Position numbers and translations under genes: made by a program
Notes under the pieces: generated by a model
What the model saw: the letters and a program-made list of their open reading frames with translations, nothing else
Databases searched by the model: none
Told to the model about the DNA's origin: nothing
In this document: piece by piece, positions 9,127 through 17,811 of the stretch
Numbering within the stretch: position 1 is the stretch's first letter
Layout of the letters: every line of letters begins with the position of its first letter
Source: Mucilaginibacter sp. OK268
GTDB lineage: Bacteria > Bacteroidota > Bacteroidia > Sphingobacteriales > Sphingobacteriaceae
Reading direction: 5' to 3'
DNA length: 64,000 bases
Assembly: GCF_900103125.1 (NCBI RefSeq)
Contig: NZ_FNJV01000002.1
Location: forward strand, 1,094,088 to 1,158,087

Positions 9127-10101
9127 ATGAAAAAATACACTTACACAGAAAAAAAAGATACCCGCTCGGGCTTTGGCGCCGGGCTGCTGGAAGCCGGCAG
9201 AAAAAACGATCAGGTAGTGGCTCTTTGCGCCGACCTGATCGGATCGTTAAAAATGAATGATTTCATCAAAGAATTTCCTGGGCGTTTTGTACAGGTTGGC
9301 ATTGCCGAAGCAAATATGATGGGCATTGCTGCCGGTATGACCATTGGAGGTAAAATTCCGTTCACAGGCACTTTCGCCAACTTTTCAACCGGCAGGGTCT
9401 ATGACCAGATCCGCCAGTCGATAGCATACTCTAACAAAAACGTAAAAATTTGCGCTTCACACGCTGGTTTAACGCTGGGCGAAGATGGCGCTACACACCA
9501 GATCCTGGAAGATATCGGCCTCATGAAAATGTTGCCGGGCATGACGGTAATCAACACCTGCGACTATAATCAAACTAAAGCTGCTACCCTGGCCATTGCC
9601 GAATACGAAGGCCCGGTTTACCTGCGTTTTGGTCGTCCGGTGGTACCTATTTTTACCGATCCAGATCAAAAATTTGAGATTGGTAAGGCATGGATGGTGA
9701 ATGAAGGTGCGGATGTAAGTATATTTGCCACCGGTCACCTGGTATGGCAGGCAATATTAGCCGGCGAAATACTGGCTGAGGAAGGCATTGATGCCGAGAT
9801 CATTAACATACACACCATAAAACCTTTAGATGCCGAAGCCGTATTAAAGTCGATAGCGAAAACAGGTTGTGTGGTTACAGCCGAAGAGCATAACCGCCTG
9901 GGTGGTTTGGGCGATAGCATTGCACAGGTGCTGGCTACACATAACCCAACGCCGCAGGAATATGTGGCCGTTAATGATAGCTTTGGCGAAAGCGGTACAC
10001 CAGAACAGCTGATGACCAAGTATGGCCTTGACGCTGAACATATTGTACTGGCAGCAAAAAAGGTGATGAAAAGAAAACAAAATGCGGTAATAAGCATTTA
10101 A
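9127..10101 (+). CDS. Transketolase, C-terminal (pyrimidine-binding) subunit
   Basis: A 324-residue protein from the ATG at 9127. A GTG at 9118 would add three residues but lies in the G-rich repeat. It covers the pyrimidine-binding and C-terminal domains of transketolase: the early segment GFGAGLLEAGRKNDQVVALCADL, then VQVGIAEANMMGIAAGMTIGG with the glutamate (E62) expected to activate the TPP ring, and PVYLRFGRP before the C-terminal domain. It partners the upstream subunit in the pentose phosphate pathway. The sigma-factor gene follows after 16 bp, so transcription could continue into the sigma operon. Confidence 0.92.
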   Translation: MKKYTYTEKKDTRSGFGAGLLEAGRKNDQVVALCADLIGSLKMNDFIKEFPGRFVQVGIAEANMMGIAAGMTIGGKIPFTGTFANFSTGRVYDQIRQSIAYSNKNVKICASHAGLTLGEDGATHQILEDIGLMKMLPGMTVINTCDYNQTKAATLAIAEYEGPVYLRFGRPVVPIFTDPDQKFEIGKAWMVNEGADVSIFATGHLVWQAILAGEILAEEGIDAEIINIHTIKPLDAEAVLKSIAKTGCVVTAEEHNRLGGLGDSIAQVLATHNPTPQEYVAVNDSFGESGTPEQLMTKYGLDAEHIVLAAKKVMKRKQNAVISI

Positions 10102-10117
10102 CTATAAAAATTGAAAA

Positions 10118-10672
10118 ATGTCGTTGCAGGTTGAAGATTCAGAGATTTTAAGTAAGTTCCAGGACGAAAAAACACGTAACGAAGCGTTTAATCTGTTATT
10201 GAAAAAATACCAGCAAAAAATTTACTGGCACATCAGGCGCATGGTTGTTGACCATGACGATGCGGACGATCTGGTGCAGGATGTTTTTATAAAGGTTTGG
10301 AAAAACCTGCTGGGTTTTAGAAACGACGCGCAGCTATATACCTGGATGTACAGGATAGCATCCAACGAGTGTATTACTTTTTTGAACAAGAAAAAACAAA
10401 AAAATAATATTCCGTTGGATGATGTGGCTTATGAACTGGCCGATTCGCTGGCCGATTCGAGCTATTTTAATGGTGATCAGGCACAGCGCAAATTGCAGGA
10501 AGCATTGTTAACCCTGCCCGAGAAACAACGACTGGTTTTCAACATGAAATATTATGACGATATGAAGTATGAAGAAATATCAGCTGTTTTGGGCACAAGT
10601 GTGGGTGCATTAAAGGCGTCTTTTCACCTGGCTGTCAAGAAGATAGAGGCTTTTTTATTGTCGAGAGATTAA
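10118..10672 (+). CDS. ECF-type RNA polymerase sigma factor
   Basis: A 184-residue sigma-70 family protein of extracytoplasmic-function type. Region 2 (about 20-95) contains the core-binding and -10 recognition signature DDADDLVQDVFIKVWKN followed by YTWMYRIASNECITFLNKK. Region 4 (about 128-180) contains LPEKQRLVFNMKYYDDMKYE and a helix-turn-helix ending VGALKASFHLAVKKIE. It should direct RNA polymerase to a small regulon. The next gene, a single-pass membrane protein whose N-terminal part would face the cytoplasm, is the natural candidate anti-sigma partner, and the third gene encodes a small exported protein. Confidence 0.93.
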   Translation: MSLQVEDSEILSKFQDEKTRNEAFNLLLKKYQQKIYWHIRRMVVDHDDADDLVQDVFIKVWKNLLGFRNDAQLYTWMYRIASNECITFLNKKKQKNNIPLDDVAYELADSLADSSYFNGDQAQRKLQEALLTLPEKQRLVFNMKYYDDMKYEEISAVLGTSVGALKASFHLAVKKIEAFLLSRD

Positions 10673-10733
10673 ATTCAAAATTAATACAGAATTACGTTAA
10701 ACCTTTTAGCAATAAATTCATCTATAGTACTGT

Positions 10734-11678
10734 ATGAAAAGCGATATGGACAATAGGGAGTGGCTGGATGATTATGAATCATTGAAACGGATCGATGCCA
10801 AGAATCCGTTTCTGGTTCCGCCTGGCTATTTCGATGAATTAGCGCAGCATATAACATCACGCATAAGGCTGGAAGAGTTGAAAAACTCATCCACGGGGTT
10901 TTCCGTGCCTGAAAACTACTTTGATCAATTAAGCAGTAACATACAAAGCCGCATACGTGTTGAGGACGCTGTGAACACACAGGACTCCGGTTTTACCGTA
11001 CCTGAGAATTATTTTGACGAGCTTGGCAGCAATATTCAAAGCAGGATAACGATTGAGGAGGCCTTAAACCCGGAGCACCAGGGTTTTAGTGTACCCGAAA
11101 ATTATTTTGATGAACTGAGCAGTAACATCCAAAGCAGGATAACTATTGAGCAGCAGATCAGCAACGAAGCGGAGAGCTTTACCGTGCCTGAAAATTACTT
11201 CGAAACACTGAGCAGTAATATTCAAAGCCGGATAGCGATTGAAGAGCATATCAATAGCGAAGCCGAAAGCTTTACCGTGCCTGAAAACTATTTTGAGCAG
11301 TTAAGCCAGAATATCCTAAATAAAACAGTTAACGAGGAACTGGTTACTGCCAAAGTAGTTACCTTGCCTGTTGCCGTTAAAAAGAAAGGTATTGTACGCA
11401 GGATGTTCGCGTCTCCAACTTTCAGGTACGCTACCGCAGCCTGCTTTGCCCTGATACTGGGCATTGGCGTAGTGATCAGGAATGCCGACGCGCCCGTAAA
11501 GCACGATCAATCTTTTTTACATGAGCAGCTGTCAACCGTACCGGTTGACGAAATTAAAAGCTACCTTCAACTGCATGCAGATGCAGGAGATACTCCTTCC
11601 CTGATGGATGGCGGTCAGCAAATCAACAGCGCAAACCTGGATGCAGACCTGTCCGACTATTTGGAGAGTACTAATTAA
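10734..11678 (+). CDS. Single-pass membrane protein with six PENYF repeats; candidate anti-sigma factor
   Basis: A 314-residue protein. Residues 25-209 are six consecutive repeats of 30-31 residues, each built on (F)xVPENYFDxLSxNIQSRI. Repeat 1 is divergent (VPPGYFDELAQHITSRI). A basic stretch (KKKGIVRR) precedes one membrane helix at ~230-249. A short C-terminal tail of ~65 residues ends in DLSDYLESTN. With positive charges before the helix, the repeats should be cytoplasmic and the tail periplasmic, the topology of membrane anti-sigma factors. No zinc-type (HxxxCxxC) motif is seen. Function is inferred only from position next to an ECF sigma factor. An alternative start at 10746 is possible. 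Confidence 0.7.
   Translation: MKSDMDNREWLDDYESLKRIDAKNPFLVPPGYFDELAQHITSRIRLEELKNSSTGFSVPENYFDQLSSNIQSRIRVEDAVNTQDSGFTVPENYFDELGSNIQSRITIEEALNPEHQGFSVPENYFDELSSNIQSRITIEQQISNEAESFTVPENYFETLSSNIQSRIAIEEHINSEAESFTVPENYFEQLSQNILNKTVNEELVTAKVVTLPVAVKKKGIVRRMFASPTFRYATAACFALILGIGVVIRNADAPVKHDQSFLHEQLSTVPVDEIKSYLQLHADAGDTPSLMDGGQQINSANLDADLSDYLESTN
10806..11360 (+). repeat. Six tandem in-frame ~93-bp repeats
   Basis: These encode the six ~31-residue PENYF units. Units 2-5 are the closest to one another (93 bp each), unit 1 is 90 bp and unit 6 decays at its 3' end. Codon choice varies between units (for example PENYF is written several ways), so the copies are not very recent. Confidence 0.9.
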
Positions 11679-11690
11679 CGATACATTTTA

Positions 11691-12179
11691 ATGAGTAAAT
11701 TGATCAGGCATATTTTTGTTTTATTATTGATGATAGCAGCAGGCTATGAGTCCTTTGCTCAGGCAAGCAATAGCCTGGTACAGCGGCAAGGGATAACGCC
11801 TGCGCCACTGCGTAACAAAAAAAATGTACGCCAAAAGCTTGATGCAGCTCATGACAGGTTTATCAATAAACAACTTGACTTGACCGATGAAGAATCGGCC
11901 AAGTTTTGGCCTATATATCGCCAGTATCAACAGGAGATTACGGCTGTTAACATATTAAAACGTCTTAACAATTCAAGCGCTGCCACTAATGGAACCGAGC
12001 AAATAGATAAAGAAATTTACTATGAAAGCCAGCAGGTTGCCATCCGCAAACGCTATCGCGATGCATTCTCCAAGATCCTGCCCCCCGAAAAGGTAAGCAA
12101 GCTATATAAAAGCGAGCAGGCCTTTCGCGACGAGCTCATCAAACAACTCAGCGAACGCAGCGAAAGAGCAGGAAATTAA
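11691..12179 (+). CDS. Small exported Spy/CpxP-like protein
   Basis: A 162-residue protein with a signal peptide (about 1-24, ending YESFAQ). The mature part is charged and helical, with a central LDLTDEESAKFWPIYRQYQQ segment that resembles the LTxxQ-type helices of Spy/CpxP periplasmic proteins. A second helical stretch follows (VAIRKRYRDAFSKILPPEKVSKLYKSEQAFRDEL in outline). The similarity is by pattern only. It starts 12 bp after the repeat-membrane protein and is the third gene of the sigma-factor unit. A periplasmic sensor or chaperone that reports to the membrane protein is plausible but unproven. Confidence 0.65.
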   Translation: MSKLIRHIFVLLLMIAAGYESFAQASNSLVQRQGITPAPLRNKKNVRQKLDAAHDRFINKQLDLTDEESAKFWPIYRQYQQEITAVNILKRLNNSSAATNGTEQIDKEIYYESQQVAIRKRYRDAFSKILPPEKVSKLYKSEQAFRDELIKQLSERSERAGN

Positions 12180-12478
12180 TTAATTCACTAATTAATTAGT
12201 GAATTATTGATTTAGTGATTGTTTTACCCGCGCGTCATTGCGAGGTACGAAGCAATCCCCGATTTGCAGAGTCGCTCTGTACAGTATAGAGATTATTAAT
12301 GTTGTGTTTGTTTCTGTTGGTATTAATGAGCTCCCTTTGGTCGGTTGTCTTCGTACCTCGCAATGACGCGTTGGTTGTTGGCCACAACACGAGCCTCTAT
12401 TTATTCACTTTTCATAACTGCATTCATCTTATCTTTGCCCTAAATCAATAATTCACTAAATCAATAATTGCTCCCCCC
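12180..12478. repeat. Nested repeats: word array enclosing palindrome copy 2 with insertion
   Basis: Palindrome copy 2 has 22-nt arms at 12231-12252 and 12349-12370. Its loop is 96 nt instead of 33 nt, through an extra segment of about 50 bp after GTACAGTATAGAGATT. Outside it, GAATTATTGATTTAGTGATT near 12200 pairs with AATCAATAATTCACTAAATC near 12445-12470. No gene is seen in this gap. Confidence 0.8.
12430..12437 (+). promoter_or_regulatory. Possible -7 promoter element for the aminotransferase
   Basis: TATCTTTG matches TAnnTTTG 42 bp before the start codon. No clear TTG-type -33 element is visible upstream, so support is modest. Confidence 0.4.
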
Positions 12479-13669
12479 ATGCCTACTCTCCGCCAGCTCT
12501 TTTTAGCCAATAACGCGCAAACCACCAACTTTCCGCTGTTACTGGAGTTTGAACGGGCCGAAGGTGTATATATGTATGATACCGCGGGCAAAGCCCATAC
12601 CGACCTCATATCGGGCATTGGCGTAAGCAGCCTGGGCCACGGTAATCCAAAAGTTATAGCCGCCATTAAACACCAGGTTGACCAATACATGCACCTGATG
12701 GTTTATGGCGAATACGTACAAACCCCACAGGTCCGTTTTGCCGAAAAGCTGGTATCTGTACTGCCTCAAAACCTACAGTCGGTATATTTTACCAACTCCG
12801 GTGCCGAAGCTGTTGAGGGGGCCTTAAAATTAGCCAAACGCTATACCGGCAGGCAGCAGATCATCGCTTGCCATAATTCTTACCACGGCAGCACCCAGGG
12901 CGCGTTAAGTGTTATGGGCAATGAAGAATTTAAGCGGGCTTACCGGCCTTTGCTCCCAGGAATAAGTTTTATCCGTTTTAATGAGACAGACGATCTGCAC
13001 CTCATCACCGATCAAACTGCCTGCGTCATCATCGAAACCGTACAGGGCGAAGCTGGCATCCGTGTACCAGACGCCACTTATATGCAGGCTCTGCGCAAAC
13101 GCTGTGATGAAACCGGCACCTTACTGATACTGGATGAAATACAAGCCGCTTTTGGTCGCACCGGTAAACTTTTTGCCTTTGAGCATTTTGGCATTGTGCC
13201 CGATATATTGCTGCTGGCCAAAGCGCTGGGTGGTGGCATGCCCGTAGGCGCTTTTATCTCCTCCAACACCATTATGGGCGCGCTCAAAGAAAACCCCATC
13301 CTGGGCCATATCACCACTTTTGGTGGCCACCCGGTATGTTGCGCCGCGGGACTAGCAGCACTCGAAGTGTTACTGGACGAAAACCTGGTATCCGGCGTAG
13401 CCGAAAAAGAAGCCTTGTTCCGCAAGCTGTTGGTTCACCCGGCAATTAAACAGGTACGAGGCAAAGGACTGATGCTGGCCGTTGAACTGGACAGTTTCGA
13501 CCTTAATAAAAAAATAATAGACCGCTGTATTAAACACGGCATCATCACCGATTGGTTCCTGCATTGCAGCAATTCCATGCGCATCGCTCCCCCGCTTATT
13601 ATTACTCCCGCTCAAATTGAACATGCGTGTGAGGTTATATTGGAGGCTGTTGAATATTATACCGCATAG
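12479..13669 (+). CDS. Class III (acetylornithine/ornithine-type) PLP aminotransferase
   Basis: A 396-residue fold-type I aminotransferase of class III at full family length. Key parts: phosphate-binding NSGAEA at 106-111, cofactor-ring D219 in LILDEIQAAFGRTG, and PLP lysine K248 in DILLLAKALGGGMPVG. Members transfer amino groups between omega-amino donors such as acetylornithine, ornithine or 4-aminobutyrate and 2-oxoglutarate in the cytoplasm. No arginine or GABA genes are nearby, so the substrate cannot be named. It appears monocistronic, flanked by palindromic repeats on both sides. Confidence 0.88.
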   Translation: MPTLRQLFLANNAQTTNFPLLLEFERAEGVYMYDTAGKAHTDLISGIGVSSLGHGNPKVIAAIKHQVDQYMHLMVYGEYVQTPQVRFAEKLVSVLPQNLQSVYFTNSGAEAVEGALKLAKRYTGRQQIIACHNSYHGSTQGALSVMGNEEFKRAYRPLLPGISFIRFNETDDLHLITDQTACVIIETVQGEAGIRVPDATYMQALRKRCDETGTLLILDEIQAAFGRTGKLFAFEHFGIVPDILLLAKALGGGMPVGAFISSNTIMGALKENPILGHITTFGGHPVCCAAGLAALEVLLDENLVSGVAEKEALFRKLLVHPAIKQVRGKGLMLAVELDSFDLNKKIIDRCIKHGIITDWFLHCSNSMRIAPPLIITPAQIEHACEVILEAVEYYTA

Positions 13670-13700
13670 TTAACGATTAAGACTTATACTATAATACACA

Positions 13701-13783
13701 CGTCATTGCGAGGTACGAAGCAATCTCTATGCTGTACAGAGCAGACCTGCTTATCGGGGATTGCTTCATACCTCGCAATGACG
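13701..13783. repeat. 83-bp palindromic repeat, copy 3
   Basis: 25-nt arms at 13701-13725 and 13759-13783 differ at one base (CATA for CGTA) around a 33-nt loop. Same family as 757-845. Confidence 0.88.
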
Positions 13784-13905
13784 CGCGAAGAGCGAAGATC
13801 ACCTATAGAAGCGATGCCGGAGTTAGCCAATCACAAACCACATAGCAGCTTACCGGATATTATTCCGTATCTTAACACAGATTAAAAAAGTCGACTCATC
13901 TATTG

Positions 13906-13927
13906 AAAGTAACTTTCAGGTTACTTT
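13906..13927. promoter_or_regulatory. Short inverted repeat, possible operator
   Basis: AAAGTAAC TTTCAG GTTACTTT is a perfect 8-bp inverted repeat with a 6-bp spacer, 207 bp before the glycosyltransferase gene. It lies in a 464-bp gene-free stretch (13670-14133) that otherwise holds palindrome copy 3 and AT-rich sequence. Confidence 0.35.
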
Positions 13928-14066
13928 ATTGAATAATATATCATTTTTTATAGTTTGAATTAAATTGGTATGGTTTATGCAATTATGGTATAGGCTGTAT
14001 TAAAAGCTCTGAAAAGGCTTGTTTCCTACCAAAACAGATCAGTTTTGCTCTTTTTTATAGTCATAG

Positions 14067-14098
14067 TTTAAACAATTAATTAAAAAGAATTGTTTAAA
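14067..14098. promoter_or_regulatory. Inverted repeat upstream of glycosyltransferase
   Basis: TTTAAACAATT and AATTGTTTAAA form perfect 11-bp arms with a 10-bp spacer, ending 35 bp before the start codon at 14134. This position suits an operator or an RNA hairpin in the leader. Confidence 0.45.
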
Positions 14099-14133
14099 TC
14101 AATAACCGTACGTTCTTAACATCCTACCTACAT

Positions 14134-16416
14134 ATGAAAATAGCATATATATCAACCTACCCTCCGCGCGAATGTGGCCTGGCCACGTTCAATCAAAACC
14201 TGATGCGGGCCATTAACGCCAATTTTCCCGAAAGAAACTCGCTTGCACACGGCGGTTTTGTGGTCGCGCTAAACGATTCAGAGAGTCTGCAGCATTATGA
14301 ATACCCAGAGGAGGTGAAATATGTTATTCGCCAGGACCACCAGAAAGACTATATCCGCGCAGCCAATTATATCAACACCAGCAATGCCGATGTATGTATC
14401 ATGGAGCATGAGTTTGGCATATATGGCGGCGAAAGTGGTATATATATTTTACCCCTGATCAACCGGCTCGAAAAACCCTTGATCTCGATACTGCATACCA
14501 TACTGAAAGATCCCAGCTATGTGCAGCGCATCATCATTCGCGAAATAGCGGAGCAATCATCAAAAATAATTGTGATGAGCCAGCGGGCCGTGGAGTTTTT
14601 AACCACTATTTATGATATCCCTGCCGAAAAGATCCAGATCATTGAACATGGTGTTCCGGATGTGGAAGCGTTGGATGACAATCCGGTTAAAAACCTGTCG
14701 TCGTTCAAAAAACACCGCGTGTTGCTCACCTTTGGTTTATTAAGCCGTAATAAAGGTTTAGAGACCGTGATAAAAGCCCTGCCCCGCATCGTAGCCAAAC
14801 ACCCCGATGTGATGTATGTGATATTAGGCAATACCCATCCGGGCGTGATCAAAAGTTCGGGAGAGGAATACCGCGATCACCTTAAAACACTGGCTAGCCA
14901 ATTGGGTGTATCGGCCAACCTGGCTTTTATTAACAAATTTGTGAGCGAAGAGGAATTGGTGAATTACCTCACCGCTTGCGAAATTTATGTAACACCTTAT
15001 CTGAACGAGGCACAGATCACCAGCGGTACGCTTTCATACGCCGTTGGTGCCGGTGCCGCTGTGGTGTCAACCCCATACTGGCATGCAACCGAACTGCTGG
15101 CCGATAAACGCGGCAGACTGTTTGATTTTAAAAACTCCGATACCCTGGCCGATACAGTGATAGAACTGCTTGACCAGGATCGTGTGCTGAAAGAATTGAA
15201 AGAGAACGCCTACCAGTATGGCCTGCATTTACGCTGGCCTGTTGTAGGTGCCGAATTTATTAAAGTTGCCCAGGAGGCTATTGTAAGGTTCGACTTTAGC
15301 GATAAGATACTTAAAAACAGCATTGTCGATCCCGAAATACTACCCAAATTCAGTTTGACGCACGTATTGCGTTTAACCGATGATACCGGTATTGTGCAAC
15401 ATGCCAAATACGGCATCCCCAATTTAAAAGAAGGTTATTGCCTGGATGATAACGCCCGTGCGCTTATTATGGCACTGATGGCCTATCAGCGTAGTAAAAG
15501 TCGCGAAGCATTTGAACTGCTGCCTATATACCTCAGCTACATCCACTATATGCAAACGGATGATGGTAATTTCCGCAACTTCCTGAGTTTCGATCGCCGT
15601 TATCTGGATGAGGTGGGCTCAGAGGATTCTTTCGGGCGTACCATCTGGGCGCTGGGCCACCTGATCAGCTGTGCGGCCAGTAATTCTTACCGTGAGTTTT
15701 CGTTGGAGATATTTCATAAATCAGTGCCGCATTTTGCCGCCCTGAAACATTTACGGGGAATGGCCAATACCATTATCGGCATCAGCCTGTATCTGCAGGT
15801 ATATCCTACAGATGAAGGCATGGTAAAAATATTAAGCGAACTTACCCAACCGCTCATCGATGCCTATGAAGATACACAGTCGGAAGATTGGCAATGGTTC
15901 GAAGAAAAGATGACCTATGATAACGCCATACTGCCGCTGGCGCTACTGCACTCCTGCGAAATTACCGGGAACGAAGATGCCAAACGCATAGCATTGGCTA
16001 CGATGGCCTTCCTGGATAAACTCACCCTGTCGAACGGCTATTTAAGTCCGGTGGGAAACGATGGCTGGTATTATCGTGGCGGTAGTTTCCCTACGTTTGA
16101 TCAGCAAGCTATTGAAACTATGGCTATGGTACTGATGCACTTCCAGGCTTACCAGATATTCCGGATACCGCAATACGTCGAAAAAATGTTCCTGAGCTAC
16201 AAATGGTTCCTGGGCGAAAACACATTGCGAGCGCCTTTATATGACCATGAAACCAAGGGCTGCTGCGATGGTTTGCTGCCAACCGGTATCAACCGTAACC
16301 AGGGCGCCGAAAGTACGCTGGCCTATCTGATATCGCACCTAACCGTACTAAAAGCCTTTGAACTCGAATACGAATACAACAAATATGGCAGCAGCCAGAA
16401 AATGGAGACGTGCTAG
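14134..16416 (+). CDS. GT4 glycosyltransferase fused to a C-terminal helical domain
   Basis: A 760-residue protein. Residues 1 to ~385 form a GT-B glycosyltransferase of family 4: N-terminal YISTYPPRECGLATFNQNL, central LLTFGLLSRNKGLETVIKAL, and the donor-site region EAQITSGTLSYAVGAGAAVV near 290-310. Residues ~400-760 are a second domain with repeated helical pairs (for example LKEGYCLDDNARALIMALMA) resembling an alpha/alpha-barrel. I do not recognise a catalytic signature there. Nearby genes encode another GT4 and a GH130 protein that usually acts on mannosides, so polymer or oligosaccharide synthesis from an activated sugar such as GDP-mannose is an inference. Cytoplasmic, no membrane helices. 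Confidence 0.82.
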   Translation: MKIAYISTYPPRECGLATFNQNLMRAINANFPERNSLAHGGFVVALNDSESLQHYEYPEEVKYVIRQDHQKDYIRAANYINTSNADVCIMEHEFGIYGGESGIYILPLINRLEKPLISILHTILKDPSYVQRIIIREIAEQSSKIIVMSQRAVEFLTTIYDIPAEKIQIIEHGVPDVEALDDNPVKNLSSFKKHRVLLTFGLLSRNKGLETVIKALPRIVAKHPDVMYVILGNTHPGVIKSSGEEYRDHLKTLASQLGVSANLAFINKFVSEEELVNYLTACEIYVTPYLNEAQITSGTLSYAVGAGAAVVSTPYWHATELLADKRGRLFDFKNSDTLADTVIELLDQDRVLKELKENAYQYGLHLRWPVVGAEFIKVAQEAIVRFDFSDKILKNSIVDPEILPKFSLTHVLRLTDDTGIVQHAKYGIPNLKEGYCLDDNARALIMALMAYQRSKSREAFELLPIYLSYIHYMQTDDGNFRNFLSFDRRYLDEVGSEDSFGRTIWALGHLISCAASNSYREFSLEIFHKSVPHFAALKHLRGMANTIIGISLYLQVYPTDEGMVKILSELTQPLIDAYEDTQSEDWQWFEEKMTYDNAILPLALLHSCEITGNEDAKRIALATMAFLDKLTLSNGYLSPVGNDGWYYRGGSFPTFDQQAIETMAMVLMHFQAYQIFRIPQYVEKMFLSYKWFLGENTLRAPLYDHETKGCCDGLLPTGINRNQGAESTLAYLISHLTVLKAFELEYEYNKYGSSQKMETC

Positions 16417-16441
16417 ATGTGCGGATATGCAGATGATAACT

Positions 16442-16577
16442 GCGCTGTCCGAAGTCTCTGACTTCGGACAATTATGCCGGTAGTCTTTAGACTACAGAAG
16501 CACAAACAAATAAGCCATTACACGGTAGTTGCAAACTACTTACATAGTCATCCGAAGTCGGAGACTTCGAACAGCGC
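16442..16577. repeat. 136-bp element with terminal inverted repeats and inner hairpins
   Basis: Outer 17-nt arms (16442-16458 and 16561-16577, one mismatch) begin GCGCTGTCCGAAGTCTC. Inside are hairpins GTCCGAAGTCTCTGACTTCG, GTAGTCTTTAGACTAC and GTAGTTGCAAACTAC. It lies between the two GT genes and looks like a small non-autonomous element. Confidence 0.75.
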
Positions 16578-16659
16578 GTGCGCAAATTATTAATGTTCAA
16601 ATGACTGATTTAAAGATCCGTAAACAACTATGCGTTATATATTAGTTCAAAATTATCAT

Positions 16660-16696
16660 TTGCACATCTGCACATTTGAAATCTGCACATCTGCAA
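16660..16696. repeat. Word array (word TTTGCACATCTGCACA)
   Basis: Two near-identical units TTGCACATCTGCACATTTG and TCTGCACATCTGCAAAATT stand just before the second GT gene. The complementary word appears downstream of genes at 44070-44103 and 61958-61996. Confidence 0.7.
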
Positions 16697-16713
16697 AATT
16701 CACTAATTAAGAA

Positions 16714-17718
16714 ATGAAGGTCGCCGTATTAGCGTCTGTTGCCTGGTGTACACCGCCCAGGCATTATGGGCCCTGGGAGCAAATAGCATCAAACATTGCC
16801 GAAGGCCTGGTAAAGCTGGGCATCGATGTTACGCTTTTCGCCACCGGCGATTCGATAACTGCGGGCAAGCTGGAATCGATTTGTGCGATGGGTTATGAAG
16901 AAGACCGCGGCCAGGATGCCAAAGTGTTGGAATGCCTGCACATCAGTAATTTGATGGAGCAGGCTGGGCAATTTGATATCATCCATAACAATTTTGATTT
17001 TTTGCCCCTTACCTATTCGGGCCTGATCAAAACACCCATCATCACCACTATACATGGCTTTTCATCGCCCCGCATTATCCCGGTGTATAAAAAATACAAC
17101 CACAAGGGCCATTATGTAAGCATCAGCAACGCCGATCGCAGTCCGGAACTGGAATACCTGGCCACGGTTTATAATGGCCTGGACACCGCCGATTTTGAGT
17201 TTTACGAAAAGCCCGACGAATACTTGCTGTACTTTGGTCGCATCCACCCGGATAAAGGCACAGCCGAAGCTATTGCCATTGCTCAAAAAAGCAAACGCAA
17301 GCTGCTGATAGCCGGTATCATTCAGGATGAAAACTATTACCGGGAAAAGGTAGAGCCCTTTTTATCCGAAGAAATAGCATACATAGGCCATGCCGGGCCC
17401 GAAAAACGAAAACAGCTGTTAGGCAATGCTTATGCCCTGTTGCACCCCATCAGTTTTAACGAACCATTTGGCATGAGTGTGGCCGAGGCCATGCTCTGCG
17501 GCACCCCGGTGATCGCCTTTAACCGCGGATCGATGCCAGAGCTGATCCGGGATACTGAAACCGGCTTTTTGGTGGATACCATTGATGGAGCCGTAGAAGC
17601 CGTTAACCAGATCAATTCGATTAACCGCGTGGCTTGCCATACCTGGGCCGCATCGCGGTTTTCGAAAGACAAAATGGTGGCTGATTATTTAGGTTTGTAT
17701 CAACAGATATTAGATTAA
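16714..17718 (+). CDS. GT4 glycosyltransferase
   Basis: A 334-residue GT-B glycosyltransferase of family 4. The N-terminal acceptor domain begins VAVLASVAWCTPPRHYGPWE. The donor-binding domain carries YFGRIHPDKGTAEAIAIA and the family signature E250-PFGMSVAE258 followed by AMLCGTPVIAFNRGSMPELI. These enzymes move a sugar with retention of configuration from a nucleotide sugar to an acceptor in the cytoplasm. It is about 300 bp after the larger GT4 gene on the same strand, with repeats between. Donor and acceptor are unknown; a mannose donor is a guess from the GH130 nearby. Confidence 0.88.
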   Translation: MKVAVLASVAWCTPPRHYGPWEQIASNIAEGLVKLGIDVTLFATGDSITAGKLESICAMGYEEDRGQDAKVLECLHISNLMEQAGQFDIIHNNFDFLPLTYSGLIKTPIITTIHGFSSPRIIPVYKKYNHKGHYVSISNADRSPELEYLATVYNGLDTADFEFYEKPDEYLLYFGRIHPDKGTAEAIAIAQKSKRKLLIAGIIQDENYYREKVEPFLSEEIAYIGHAGPEKRKQLLGNAYALLHPISFNEPFGMSVAEAMLCGTPVIAFNRGSMPELIRDTETGFLVDTIDGAVEAVNQINSINRVACHTWAASRFSKDKMVADYLGLYQQILD

Positions 17719-17811
17719 GCTCCCGCGAGATTAGCGCAGCGTATCTCGTGGGTGACATGGTCAGCCTTCGGCTTATATTTTCGGCTGAAAGCATGTGTAC
17801 TACGGGTTGAA

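Noticed and set aside
8178..10101. Transketolase broken by a frameshift
   Set aside because: Each half has its own start and stop, and a noncoding gap of about 100 bp separates them; this matches known two-subunit transketolases.
10806..11360. Tandem 93-bp repeats as a mobile or CRISPR array
   Set aside because: The repeats are in frame, translated, diverge mostly at synonymous or mild positions, and lie within one gene.
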